From assembly GCA_905214865.1 (NCBI GenBank), contig CAJMNO010000044.1, positions 1 through 11,479 of the forward strand: DNA of 11,479 bases, written 5' to 3'. The DNA comes from an uncultured bacterium. GTDB lineage: Bacteria > Actinomycetota > Coriobacteriia > Coriobacteriales > Atopobiaceae. The notes beneath the pieces are model-generated. The model worked only from the letters and a program-made list of their open reading frames with translations. It searched no databases and was not told the origin of the DNA. The position numbers were made by a program, and so were the translations under genes. Below, in pieces: positions 1 to 6,753 of this stretch; within the stretch, counting starts at the first letter, position 1, and every line of letters starts with the position of its first letter.

Positions 1-227
1 AGATGGTCGCGAAGCTCACGACGCAACGTCCGCGCTCGAGCCTGAGCCTGCCGTCGATCCTTGGGGCGGCTAACTCCGCTCGTGACGTCGCCGGGAATCA
101 TCCCGTTTGTGAAAGGTGTCGCGCGCACTCCCGCCGTTTGCCCGCCCGTAGTAGTCTTGTGCTCGTGAGCACGAGCGACGGGAGGGCAATGGTGCAGGAA
201 AATGCCGGCGCGGCGGCAGGGGAGGGC
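1..227. other. Upstream region of the acetyltransferase gene
   Basis: No convincing gene lies here. The acetyltransferase frame stays open back to base 3, but the translation before residue 1 is Arg/Ser/Ala-rich with no family resemblance, as expected of GC-rich non-coding DNA. Two small inverted repeats are visible: a 5-bp stem at 92-105 (CGGGA, loop ATCA, TCCCG) followed by TTTGT, and a perfect 7-bp stem at 161-176. No T-box sequence or clear promoter hexamers were found. Confidence 0.5.
161..176. repeat. Perfect 16-bp palindrome next to the RBS
   Basis: GCTCGTG, spacer AG, CACGAGC is a perfect inverted repeat ending 4 bases before a GGAGG at 181-185. An overlapping register, GTGCTC-GT-GAGCAC, is also perfect. 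It could be a repressor operator or an RNA hairpin limiting access to the ribosome site. Neither role is shown by the sequence. Confidence 0.35.
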
Positions 228-806
228 ATGTGCATCAGGATGGCGACGCCGGACGATGCGGAGCGCTTGCTGCAGATATATGCGCCCTACGTGCGCGACA
301 CGGCCATAACCTTCGAGTGGGACGTCCCCAGCGTGGAAGACTTCCGCCAGCGCATCGCGCGTATGCTGGAGCGCTACCCCTACCTCGTGGCTGAGTCCGC
401 GGACGGCCAAGCGCTGGGCTACGCGTACGCCGGCCCCCTCAAGGAGCGCAAGGCGTACGACTGGGCCTGCGAGCTCTCCATCTACGTGGCGCAGGACGCG
501 CGCGGCCGCGGCGTCGGCGGCGCGCTGTACGCCACGCTCAAGCGCCTGCTTTCGGCCATGGGCGTCACGAACCTCAACGCGTGCATAGGCTACCCCGCCG
601 CGCCGGACGACCCCTACCTCACGCGCGCGAGCGTGGAGTTCCACACCCACCTGGGCTTCGAGTGGGTCGGCCGCTTCCACGGCTGCGGCTACAAGTTTGG
701 CCGCTGGTACGACATGGTGTGGATGGAGAAGATCGTGGGCGACCACCCCTCAAACGCCCTCCCGCTGAGGCCCGTGTCGCAGGTGGCGGCCCTGCTGGGA
801 AAGTAG
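228..806 (+). CDS. GNAT N-acetyltransferase, phosphinothricin acetyltransferase (PAT/Bar) type
   Basis: A 192-residue cytoplasmic GNAT enzyme that would move an acetyl group from acetyl-CoA to an amine. The N-terminus MCIRMATPDDAERLLQIYAP and the following YVRDTAITFEW are characteristic of the PAT/Bar/YncA subgroup. The acetyl-CoA motif A lies at about residues 82-104 (ELSIYV, then ARGRGVGGAL at 91-100), and the late GFEWVGRF...GYKFGRWYDMVWME block (143-167) is also typical. PAT-group enzymes accept phosphinothricin, methionine sulfoximine or related amino acids, but the true substrate cannot be read here. The start is uncertain: ATG 228 matches where family homology begins, but its GGAGG (221-225) is only 2 bases away. 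ATG 189 or GTG 192, behind GGAGG at 181-185, would add 12-13 residues. The next gene follows after 82 bases. Confidence 0.85.
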   Translation: MCIRMATPDDAERLLQIYAPYVRDTAITFEWDVPSVEDFRQRIARMLERYPYLVAESADGQALGYAYAGPLKERKAYDWACELSIYVAQDARGRGVGGALYATLKRLLSAMGVTNLNACIGYPAAPDDPYLTRASVEFHTHLGFEWVGRFHGCGYKFGRWYDMVWMEKIVGDHPSNALPLRPVSQVAALLGK

Positions 807-888
807 GTCCCCGGCCCGAGCGAACCACTGGTCCGACCCGCTGTCCCATCCGCATCGCGCAGACATCCGCAAGACTTTGGAGAAGAAC

Positions 889-1734
889 ATGATCAAGCTG
901 GCCCTGACCGATCTGGACGACACGCTCATTCCCGTTGGCGCACCGCGTGCCTCGGACCGCGCCATCGCGGCCATCCACGCCATGGTCGACGCAGGCCTGC
1001 ACGTGGGCCCCGTCACGGGCCGCGTGCCCTCGGCCATGGGCTGGATGTTCGCGGGCGACGCCACCTGCTTTGCCACGGGCGCGTTCTGCAACGGCCAGAT
1101 GGTCTACATCGACGGCGAGCTCGCCCACCAGGAGGTGCTCGACCCCGCGTCGCTCGCCCGCGCGCAGGAAGTGCTGGAAGACATGGAGGGCGCGGCGCTC
1201 GCCGTGTACGACGTGTTTGGCGACGGCCAGGCCATCCTGGTAAAGCGCAACGTGGCGAGCCTGGAGGGCCACCCGGAGGTCATGAGCGAGGTGGGCCACC
1301 CCACGCGCGCCGAGCTTGGCCCCACGCCGTGGATCAAGGCGAACGTGCACGTGTCTGGCCCGCGCGAGCGTCTGGTACGCGTGCGCGACCTGCTACGCGC
1401 GGAGTGCCCCGGCCTCGACTTCGTGTTCCCCAGCCCCACGGCCCCGCTCATCGACATCACGCCGCACGGCTGGGACAAGGCGGCCGGCGTGCGCGAGCTC
1501 GCCCGCGAGCTGGGCGTGACGCTCGACGAGGTCGCGACGTTCGGCGATTCGGAAAACGACCTGCCCATGATATCCGCGGTGCCAAACTCCGTTGCCGTCG
1601 CGAACGCGAGCGAGGACGTGGCCAAGGCCGCGCGCTGGCACATTGGGCCTGCGCGCGAGGACAGCGTTGCCGTCGCGCTGGAGCAGATCGCCGCTGCGGC
1701 TGCGACCGGCGCCATGCCGGCGTTCATGCGCTAG
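889..1734 (+). CDS. Cof-type HAD-IIB phosphatase
   Basis: A 281-residue HAD-superfamily hydrolase with a C2B cap, the usual size for Cof/YidA-type sugar-phosphate or cofactor phosphatases. The core motifs are all present: motif I D8-L-D10-D-T-L with the nucleophile and acid Asp, motif II around T43 (PVTGR), motif III K197 (GWDKAAGV), and motif IV GD220SEND224 binding Mg2+. These should make it catalytically competent. The segment between about residues 85 and 185 is the cap that sets the substrate, which cannot be predicted. ATG 889 was chosen because GGAG at 879-882 sits 6 bases upstream; a TTG at 877 in the same frame lies inside that region. It runs in the same direction as the acetyltransferase and converges on yqeC, with only 57 bases between stop codons and no obvious terminator. 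Confidence 0.9.
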   Translation: MIKLALTDLDDTLIPVGAPRASDRAIAAIHAMVDAGLHVGPVTGRVPSAMGWMFAGDATCFATGAFCNGQMVYIDGELAHQEVLDPASLARAQEVLEDMEGAALAVYDVFGDGQAILVKRNVASLEGHPEVMSEVGHPTRAELGPTPWIKANVHVSGPRERLVRVRDLLRAECPGLDFVFPSPTAPLIDITPHGWDKAAGVRELARELGVTLDEVATFGDSENDLPMISAVPNSVAVANASEDVAKAARWHIGPAREDSVAVALEQIAAAAATGAMPAFMR

Positions 1735-1791
1735 GCGTCCAGTCGCGGCGTGGCCTCGTCGCGCCCGCGGTGCGGCAGCGGCACGCACGCG

Positions 1792-2463
1792 TCACGCCAG
1801 CGCGGGCCACGTGACCACGGGCGTCTGGTCTCCCTCTTCCCGAAGCGCCTGCTCAAAGGACTGCACGTCCTTCTCGCCCTGGGGCGTCACCTGGCTCACA
1901 AGAAGGACGTCCGCCTTAAGGCCGCGGGCGTGCTCGTGGGCGATGGCCCGCGCCACGAGGGCCGGCGTGACGACGTCCGCGGCGTCGCAGCCCGCGAGCT
2001 TGCAGAAGACTTCCGGCCGGTGCACGGCCTGCGCCACGGGCAGCCCGAAGCCGGAGGCGCCCACCACCTGCACCAAGCGGTCCGCCTCGGCGGGGATCAC
2101 GGGCTCGTAGTCTGCGTGCGCCTTCAGCGGGTGCCGCGCGGCGCCGTCCGCCTCTACCAGCACGTAGTCTGCCAGCACGGAGAGCGTGCGCATCTTCAGG
2201 CGCGGCGCCGCGAGCTTGCCGGTGCCGTCGCCAGTGGGCGTGCCCACGCACACCACGCGGCTGTACCACAGCGCCTGCTCCACGGCGCGCTCGTCCGCGT
2301 CTTCGAGCACCGGGCACGCAAACGGCATTACGTGCGTGGTGGTTGTGAGCACGACGGTGCCAGAAAGCTCGCGCGCCAGCGCGTCGAGCAGGCTCGTCTT
2401 GCCGCCGCTGCCGATGACCGCCGTGATGCCGCGCCCGATTGCCAGCTTGTCCGCAAGGCCCAT
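1792..2463 (-). CDS. yqeC: YqeC, selenium-dependent molybdenum hydroxylase accessory protein
   Basis: A 223-residue protein of the YqeC family, found with selenium-dependent molybdenum hydroxylases (xanthine/purine hydroxylases carrying labile selenium) and thought to help make or insert the selenium cofactor. The exact reaction is not established. Visible family marks are the nucleotide-binding P-loop GSGGKTS at 18-24, VLTTTTH (38-44), the strongly conserved ADGAARHPLKA (105-115), EPVIP (120-124) and HRPE (149-151 region). The ATG at 2463 is preferred because GGGAGGGAG (2471-2479 on the plus strand) ends 7 bases upstream; a GTG two codons earlier has poorer spacing. It is transcribed away from the SIS deglycase gene. 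Its usual partner yqeB lies 7 kb away on the other strand, beyond the PTS locus. Family assignment is secure; function is by association. Confidence 0.9.
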   Translation of the reverse strand: MGLADKLAIGRGITAVIGSGGKTSLLDALARELSGTVVLTTTTHVMPFACPVLEDADERAVEQALWYSRVVCVGTPTGDGTGKLAAPRLKMRTLSVLADYVLVEADGAARHPLKAHADYEPVIPAEADRLVQVVGASGFGLPVAQAVHRPEVFCKLAGCDAADVVTPALVARAIAHEHARGLKADVLLVSQVTPQGEKDVQSFEQALREEGDQTPVVTWPALA

Positions 2464-2485
2464 GTGCACGCTCCCTCCCAGGCGT

Positions 2486-2504
2486 GGCGGCCCCCGCGGC
2501 CGCC
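2486..2504 (-). repeat. GC hairpin in the yqeC 5' leader
   Basis: A perfect 7-bp stem, GGCGGCC, spacer CCCGC, GGCCGCC, lies between the putative promoter and ribosome site of yqeC. No T-tract follows, so it is not a terminator by itself; it may be a stability or translational element. Confidence 0.35.
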
Positions 2505-2513
2505 CGTGGCAGA

Positions 2514-2519
2514 ATTCTA
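2514..2519 (-). promoter_or_regulatory. Possible -10 box for yqeC
   Basis: TAGAAT on the minus strand is one base from the sigma-70 consensus and lies about 50 bases upstream of the yqeC start. No good -35 hexamer sits at 16-18 bases, so this is a weak call. Confidence 0.25.
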
Positions 2520-2594
2520 GCGCGTCCGCGGCGGGGAGTTTGCTGCAAGCGCGGCGGGGCGTGCCGTCTGCGGCGTCAACCAGGGCGCGCGGTT

Positions 2595-2633
2595 CTTCTC
2601 AAAAGATTGCAAACGTATATAACGTATATGAAA
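2595..2633 (+). promoter_or_regulatory. Promoter and probable GntR operator of the first deglycase gene
   Basis: An AT-rich patch in otherwise GC-rich DNA. A possible sigma-70 pair is TTCTCA (2595-2600) and TATAAC (2618-2623), spaced 17. Overlapping it is a tandem ACGTATAT repeat (2613-2620 and 2622-2629, 9-bp period). ATATA-ACG-TATAT (2617-2629) is a perfect-armed inverted repeat. ACGTATATGA (2622-2631) recurs exactly at 3982-3991 upstream of the PTS genes and resembles the palindrome at 8503-8514 before the GntR gene. I infer a repressor site covering the promoter. Confidence 0.5.
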
Positions 2634-2661
2634 TAGTGTGCCCAAAGGAGGCGCCGCGGGG

Positions 2662-2682
2662 ATGCGACGGTGCCACGAGTGA
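2662..2682 (+). CDS. Possible six-residue leader peptide (MRRCHE)
   Basis: A strong ribosome site AAAGGAGG (2644-2651) is followed after 10 bases by ATG and a 6-codon frame, MRRCHE, ending at TGA 2680-2682. It is not in frame with the deglycase gene at 2714, which has its own weaker AGGAAGGGGAG site. It may be a short upstream frame that modulates translation, or a chance match. No coding statistics are possible at this length. Confidence 0.2.
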   Translation: MRRCHE

Positions 2683-2713
2683 GCGGTGAGGGCGCGCGGA
2701 GGAAGGGGAGCGC

Positions 2714-3757
2714 ATGGGCGAGAAGGACGAGAAGGGTCGGGTCGAGAAGGGCCAGGCCGTCGGGGCAGGCGCGGAGGTCCGGATTCAGGATGTGGTTGCG
2801 GAGGTTGTAGGCGGCGTGCTGCGTGAGCGCGATGTGGACCACGTGGCGTGGGTGGCCGCGGGCGGGTCGTATGGCGGTTTCTACGCGGCACACTACTTCA
2901 TGGAGAATGAGTGCGCGACCATCGCCTCGCACATGTATACCAGCAACGAGTTTGTGCTGGCGCCGCCGGCGTACGTGGACGAGCACACGCTTTGCGTCAT
3001 CTGCTCCATGCGCGGTACGAAGGAGACGTGCGAGGCCGCTCGCGTCGCGAAGGAGCTGGGTGCCGCGACGGTGGCGCTGTACGTGAACGAGTCCGACCTC
3101 ACGAGGACCTGCGACCAGAGGATCGCGTACGAGTCCATCGCGCTGGACGAGAGCCGCACGGAGCGCGTCAACTCCAGCATCGCGCTCATGATCGCCATGA
3201 GCCTCGCAAACCAGGTCGAGGGGTACGACCGCTACGACGAGGTTATGTACGCGTTCGACATGGTGGACGGCATCTACCGAAAGGCGTTTGCGCGCATGCA
3301 GGAGCCGGCGCGCGAGTGGGCGGCCCGCATGGCCGGTGAGCGCACCATCTATGTCATGGGCTCCGGCCCCGCGTATGGGTCTGCGTACATATTCTCGATC
3401 TGCAACATCGAGGAGATGCTGCAGATAGACTCGCCCACCATCAACAGCTGCGAGTTCTTCCACGGCCCGTTCGAGGTGCTGGACGCCACGAAGCCCCTGT
3501 TCCTGCTGCTCTCCGTAGGACGCTGTCGCCCGGCGGACGAGCGCGCCCTACGCTTCCTTAGGCGCTACGGCGGCCCGAACGTCTACGTGCTGGACGGTAT
3601 GGACCTCGGCCTGGGCGAGCTGCCCCAGGACGTGCGCGAGTACTTCAACCACATCCTTTTCTCGCCCGTCCTGAACAACGTGTACATGCGCGCGCTGTCC
3701 GCCGCGACCGGAAAGGACTACATGACGCGGCGCTACATGTGGAAGGTGGAGTACTAG
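2714..3757 (+). CDS. Two-SIS-domain sugar-amine 6-phosphate deglycase (FrlB/GfrF-like)
   Basis: A 347-residue cytoplasmic enzyme with two SIS sugar-phosphate folds (about 40-175 and 205-330), the architecture of GlmS isomerase domains and of the FrlB/FraB/GfrE-F deglycases. These cleave fructoselysine-type 6-phosphates to hexose 6-phosphate and an amine. Seen directly: AAGGSYGGF (48-56), CSMRGTKET (97-105), the IEEMLQ helix with E234, and CEFFHGP with H250. The E-to-H distance of 16 equals that of the catalytic Glu and His in FrlB/FraB. The C-terminus RRYMWKVEY parallels the RRYYGGLVEY end of E. coli FrlB. It carries about 20 extra charged N-terminal residues compared with the paralogue at 6754. 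It has its own promoter and terminator, upstream of the PTS genes. The substrate (fructoselysine, glucoselysine or another conjugate) is inferred; a GlmS-like isomerase without the glutaminase domain is the alternative. Confidence 0.8.
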   Translation: MGEKDEKGRVEKGQAVGAGAEVRIQDVVAEVVGGVLRERDVDHVAWVAAGGSYGGFYAAHYFMENECATIASHMYTSNEFVLAPPAYVDEHTLCVICSMRGTKETCEAARVAKELGAATVALYVNESDLTRTCDQRIAYESIALDESRTERVNSSIALMIAMSLANQVEGYDRYDEVMYAFDMVDGIYRKAFARMQEPAREWAARMAGERTIYVMGSGPAYGSAYIFSICNIEEMLQIDSPTINSCEFFHGPFEVLDATKPLFLLLSVGRCRPADERALRFLRRYGGPNVYVLDGMDLGLGELPQDVREYFNHILFSPVLNNVYMRALSAATGKDYMTRRYMWKVEY

Positions 3758-3818
3758 GGGCGCGCCTACGGCAGAGCCCCTTCCGGCAGGGCTGCGCGCT
3801 GCCGGCCATGATATTTGG

Positions 3819-3853
3819 TTCCTGCGGAGGCACTCCCCTTGGCCTCCGAGGAA
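3819..3853 (+). repeat. Long hairpin upstream of the terminator
   Basis: TTCCT plus CGGAGGC pairs with GCCTCCG plus AGGAA: 12 base pairs with one bulged G and a 10-base loop. Part of its 3' arm can alternatively pair with the start of the following terminator (TGGCCT with AGGCCA, 3839-3859). Confidence 0.45.
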
Positions 3854-3854
3854 A

Positions 3855-3890
3855 GGCCAGTCGCTTCCTCCAGCGGCTGGCCGTTTTGTT
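3855..3890 (+). terminator. Rho-independent terminator after the first deglycase gene
   Basis: The arms GGCCAGTCGC (3855-3864) and GCGGCTGGCC (3873-3882) form a 10-bp stem with one G-U pair and an 8-base loop, followed by GTTTTGTT. This ends the transcript of the 2714 gene and implies that the PTS genes start from their own promoter. Confidence 0.75.
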
Positions 3891-3939
3891 GCCATACGGT
3901 TGCCACCGCATGTACCGTTCGCCGGCAAAAGTGAACCGT

Positions 3940-3991
3940 TTGTTTCTAGACGTTATAGACCACTATCACAACAATAATAAGACGTATATGA
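3940..3991 (+). promoter_or_regulatory. Promoter region and probable GntR operator of the PTS operon
   Basis: The stretch is distinctly AT-rich. Candidate hexamers include TTGTTT (3940-3945) with CTATCA at 17 bases, or AATAAT (3973-3978) as a -10; the exact pair is unsure. ACGTATATGA at 3982-3991 is identical to the word at 2622-2631. ACGTTATAGAC (3950-3960) also resembles ACGTTATATAC, the complement of 2613-2623. Both fit operator copies for the GntR/UTRA regulator encoded at 8563. Confidence 0.5.
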
Positions 3992-4031
3992 TGTCTGCAA
4001 CAACAAGCCAACAAGGGGAGGTCGGGACCAC

Positions 4032-4958
4032 ATGAACCAAGTCATCCTTGCGTCTCACGGCGGACTCGCGACCGGCGCGCTTGACACCGTCCGCATGATC
4101 GTGGGCGAGGCGCCAAACGTGCATGCGGTCACGCTCGAGCGCGACGACAAGGAGCCCATCACCGCTAAGGTCGATGCCCTCGTAAAGGGCTTCTCGCCGG
4201 ACAGTGCCGTGTACGTCCTCACGGACATGCTGGGCTCCAGCGTCAACAACTCCATGGTCGAGTACCAGGCGGCGCACCCGGACGTCACCGTGATCGCCGG
4301 CATGAACATGCCCATGGTCCTCACGCTGGCACTCGCGGACAGCCCGTTGGACGCCGCGGCCGTGCGCGATCTCGTGTCGGAGGGCCGGCGCGGCATCGTG
4401 GACTGCGCGCACCCTGACGCCCCGGAAAGCGCCGCCCCGGCCGCTGCGGCCAAGCGCCCGCACGCAAACCTCGGTCCCGCGAAGATCGTCCTTACCAGGC
4501 TCGACTACCGCCTGCTCCACGGACAGGTCGTCTTCTCGTGGGTCACGAAGGTGGGAGCCGAGCGCATCATCGTCGTGGACGACGATGCCGCTACCGACGA
4601 CGTGAAGAAGGGCGCCCTGCGCCTGGCGAAGCCCGCGGGCGTCCGCCTGAACGTCTTCACCGTCGACCGCGCGCTCAAGAAGATGGCAAAGCTCAACACG
4701 TTGGGCGAGAAGGTCATGTTCGTGTTCGGCACCACCTCGGAGCTGCGTCGATTCTACGAGTCCTACAAGCTTGGCGATGTGGACCTCGGCGCGACCGCCA
4801 ACCACGACGGCGCCGAGATGGTTGGCGGCAAGGGTTCGTCCGTCTTCCTGGACGCGGCCCAGAAGGCCGACGTCAACGCCCTTCTCGACATGGGCGTGAA
4901 GGTCTACGTTCAGCAGACTCCCACGCTTCCGCGCACAGACGTCACGAAGAGGCTGTAG
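4032..4958 (+). CDS. PTS mannose-family EIIAB (fused IIA and IIB)
   Basis: A 308-residue cytoplasmic phosphotransfer subunit of a mannose/fructose/sorbose-family PTS permease. The IIA domain spans about 1-128 and holds the HPr-phosphorylated His9 in ASHGGLATG. An Ala/Pro-rich linker (about 129-147, with PESAAPAAAA) joins it to the IIB domain (about 150-308), whose phosphorylated His163 lies in RLDYRLLHGQV, the classic RxDxRLxHGQ motif. The length is close to E. coli ManX (323), which has the same fusion. IIB passes phosphate to the sugar as it enters through IIC-IID. The ribosome site GGGGAGG (4015-4021) is 10 bases from ATG, a little far. It is first of four co-directional genes (EIIAB-EIIC-EIID-deglycase). 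Specificity for a sugar-amine conjugate comes from the deglycase neighbours, not from this sequence. Confidence 0.92.
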   Translation: MNQVILASHGGLATGALDTVRMIVGEAPNVHAVTLERDDKEPITAKVDALVKGFSPDSAVYVLTDMLGSSVNNSMVEYQAAHPDVTVIAGMNMPMVLTLALADSPLDAAAVRDLVSEGRRGIVDCAHPDAPESAAPAAAAKRPHANLGPAKIVLTRLDYRLLHGQVVFSWVTKVGAERIIVVDDDAATDDVKKGALRLAKPAGVRLNVFTVDRALKKMAKLNTLGEKVMFVFGTTSELRRFYESYKLGDVDLGATANHDGAEMVGGKGSSVFLDAAQKADVNALLDMGVKVYVQQTPTLPRTDVTKRL

Positions 4959-4988
4959 CCCCGGTGCAGTCCCCGAAAGGAGAAAGAC

Positions 4989-5801
4989 ATGAACATATTC
5001 GTTAGCGCCCTGCTCGTGGGTCTCGTCAGCGTGTTCTGCATGCTCGACTCGCGCCTGCTCGGCCGTCTGAACTTCGAGCAGCCGCTCGTGGGCGCCACGC
5101 TCGTAGGCGTCGTCCTCGGCGACCCGATGACGGGCCTCGCCGTCGGCGCGGCCGCGGAGCTCGTGAGCATGGGCCTCGTGAGCGTCGGCGCCGCGGTGCC
5201 GGCCGACATGGTGCTCGGCAGCATCATCGCCTCCGCGTTCGCGTGCCTCACCGGCGCCAGCGCCGAGACTGCCATGACCATCGCGGTCCCCGTCGCGGTC
5301 CTGGGCCAGCTCCTCGGCATCGTGTTCCGCTCCGTCATCGCCGTGCTCACGCACGTCGCGGACGCCGCGATCGAGGAGGGCAAGTTCGTCAAGGCCCAGC
5401 ACCTGCACATCGTCGTGGGCACCATCCTGTACTCCCTCATGTACTTCATCCCCACGTTCTTTGCGATCCTGCTCGGCACCGACCTCGTCCAGAGTGTCGT
5501 CAACCTCATCCCCGGCTGGCTTACCACCGGACTGAACGTCTCCACTAAGCTCCTCACCGCCTACGGCCTCGCGCTGCTCCTCTCGCTCTCGCTCAAGAAG
5601 GGCATGGGCGCCTTCCTCTTCATCGGCTTCCTGCTCGCCGCCTACCTCAAGCTCTCCGTCATCGCCGTGTCCGCCCTCGGCGTCGCCGCGGCGGTCGTGC
5701 TGACAGACCTCAAGTTCGGCCGCCACGCCAACGGCAACGGTGGCACCGCGGCGCTTGCCGCATCCGATGACTACGACCCCCTCGAAGACGACGACGAGTA
5801 A
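4989..5801 (+). CDS. PTS mannose-family EIIC membrane subunit
   Basis: A 270-residue integral membrane protein that forms, with IID, the sugar channel of the permease. Hydrophobic segments are visible around 3-18, 33-45, 75-89, 95-118, 140-162, 188-202 and 207-238. The block NFEQPLVGATLVGVVLGDPM (28-47) and GAAAELVSMGLVSVGAA (53-69) is the usual IIC signature. After the last segment it ends in a very acidic tail, DDYDPLEDDDE (260-270), preceded by a Gly/Asn/Ala stretch; this tail is cytoplasmic by expectation. ATG follows AAAGGAG (4976-4982) with ideal 6-base spacing, 30 bases after the EIIAB stop. Family membership is firm; the transported sugar is not readable. Confidence 0.92.
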   Translation: MNIFVSALLVGLVSVFCMLDSRLLGRLNFEQPLVGATLVGVVLGDPMTGLAVGAAAELVSMGLVSVGAAVPADMVLGSIIASAFACLTGASAETAMTIAVPVAVLGQLLGIVFRSVIAVLTHVADAAIEEGKFVKAQHLHIVVGTILYSLMYFIPTFFAILLGTDLVQSVVNLIPGWLTTGLNVSTKLLTAYGLALLLSLSLKKGMGAFLFIGFLLAAYLKLSVIAVSALGVAAAVVLTDLKFGRHANGNGGTAALAASDDYDPLEDDDE

Positions 5802-5811
5802 GGAGAAGGAC

Positions 5812-6642
5812 ATGGCTACCAAGGAAGTCTCTACTCGCAAGAAGATCAGCCAGTTCTTCTGGCGCAGCTGGGCCATCCAGGACTCCTGGAACTACGAGCG
5901 CCAGATGAACATGGGCTTCATGTACGGCATCGCACCGACCCTCGACCGCTGCTACCCGGATGCGGACACCGACCCCAGGCAGATGGAGCGCAAGAAGGAG
6001 GCGTACCGTCGCCACATGGCGTTCTACAACTGCACGCCGCAGACGAGCGCCTTCGTGCTGGGCCTTTCCGCCTCGATGGAGGAGGAGCTCGCCGAGGACC
6101 CGAACGCCTTCGACCCCGACACCGTCAACGCCGTGAAGACGTCGTTCATGGGACCGCTCTCCGGCATCGGCGACTCGTTCTTCCAGGGCACCATCCGCGT
6201 CATCGCCTTTGGCCTGGGCGTGAGCCTCGCGAAGCAGGGCTCGTTCCTCGGCCCCATCCTTGCGATGGTCATCTCGATCATCCCGTCGGTCCTCGTAACG
6301 TGGTTCGCGGCGAAGCTCGGCTACGAGGGCGGCCGTGGATTCCTGCAGAAGATGCAGAGCGGCGACCTCATGGACCGCGTCATGTACGTGTGCGGCATCG
6401 TGGGCCTCATGGCAATAGGTGGCATGGTCGCCACGCTCATTGGTGCGACGGCTCCGGCGACGTTCGCGGGCGGTGCGGTCAAGATCCAGAAGCTCCTGGA
6501 CTCCATCATGCCGCAGATGATCCCGCTTGCGCTCACGGGCGCGATGTACTGGCTCATCAAGAAGAACGTCAAGTCGGGCTGGATCCTCGCCATCTGCATC
6601 TTCGGCGGCATCCTGCTCTCCGTGCTCGGAATCCTGGCTTAG
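5812..6642 (+). CDS. PTS mannose-family EIID membrane subunit
   Basis: A 276-residue partner of EIIC, normal length for IID. The soluble N-terminal half carries family marks: FFWRSWAIQDSWNYERQMNMGF (15-36), the conserved MxRRHxxFYNCTP-like RRHMAFYNCTP (66-76) and FMGPLSGIGDSFFQGT (112-127). Hydrophobic segments follow at about 146-166, 191-212, 236-249 and 256-275. ATG 5812 was chosen because TAAGGAG (5799-5805), which overlaps the EIIC stop codon, lies 6 bases upstream. An in-frame ATG at 5740 would sit inside the EIIC coding sequence and is not credible. The 10-base EIIC-EIID gap indicates tight coexpression. Confidence 0.93.
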   Translation: MATKEVSTRKKISQFFWRSWAIQDSWNYERQMNMGFMYGIAPTLDRCYPDADTDPRQMERKKEAYRRHMAFYNCTPQTSAFVLGLSASMEEELAEDPNAFDPDTVNAVKTSFMGPLSGIGDSFFQGTIRVIAFGLGVSLAKQGSFLGPILAMVISIIPSVLVTWFAAKLGYEGGRGFLQKMQSGDLMDRVMYVCGIVGLMAIGGMVATLIGATAPATFAGGAVKIQKLLDSIMPQMIPLALTGAMYWLIKKNVKSGWILAICIFGGILLSVLGILA

Positions 6643-6646
6643 GACC

Positions 6647-6728
6647 GCGCAAAGCACAGGGCCGCGCAAGGCCCGGGACTGCGCAAGGCGTACGGACAAG
6701 AAAAGCAGACAATGCGCCAGCGTGGCGC
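6647..6728 (+). repeat. Three 17-bp-spaced repeats and a hairpin between EIID and the second deglycase
   Basis: The 111-base gap holds GCGCAAAGC (6647), GCGCAAGGC (6664) and GCGCAAGGC (6681), exactly 17 bases apart. A perfect hairpin GCGCCA-GCG-TGGCGC follows at 6714-6728. There is no T-tract, so this is not a terminator. It could be a processing or stability element that sets different levels of permease and enzyme. Confidence 0.45.
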
Positions 6729-6753
6729 TTCTCGACAGAAAAGGAGACATAAC

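Noticed and set aside
1..160. T-box or other leader riboswitch before the acetyltransferase gene
   Set aside because: No T-box core sequence, no antiterminator/terminator pair with a T-tract, only a weak 5-bp stem.
3..227. N-terminal extension of the acetyltransferase to base 3
   Set aside because: The extra 75 residues do not resemble GNAT proteins. Internal starts with GGAGG sites exist, and the family normally begins at the MxIRxATxxDA block.
2576..3463. 295-codon minus-strand frame opposite the first deglycase gene
   Set aside because: It would also cross the promoter and operator region. Its composition is a codon-bias shadow, and the plus-strand gene has clear catalytic motifs.
3925..3950. 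Possible catabolite-repression (cre) site before the PTS operon
   Set aside because: Aligned to the cre consensus on both strands, the outer bases fail at four positions, and CcpA control is not expected in actinobacteria.
3966..5876. 636-codon open frame on the minus strand across EIIAB and EIIC
   Set aside because: It is antisense to three clear PTS genes and its translation is a low-complexity mix of Glu, Arg, His and Asp typical of shadow frames in GC-rich DNA. No ribosome site or family motif is present.
6643..6700. CRISPR-like array
   Set aside because: Only three 9-base repeats with 8-base spacers: far below the repeat and spacer sizes of CRISPR, with no cas genes nearby.
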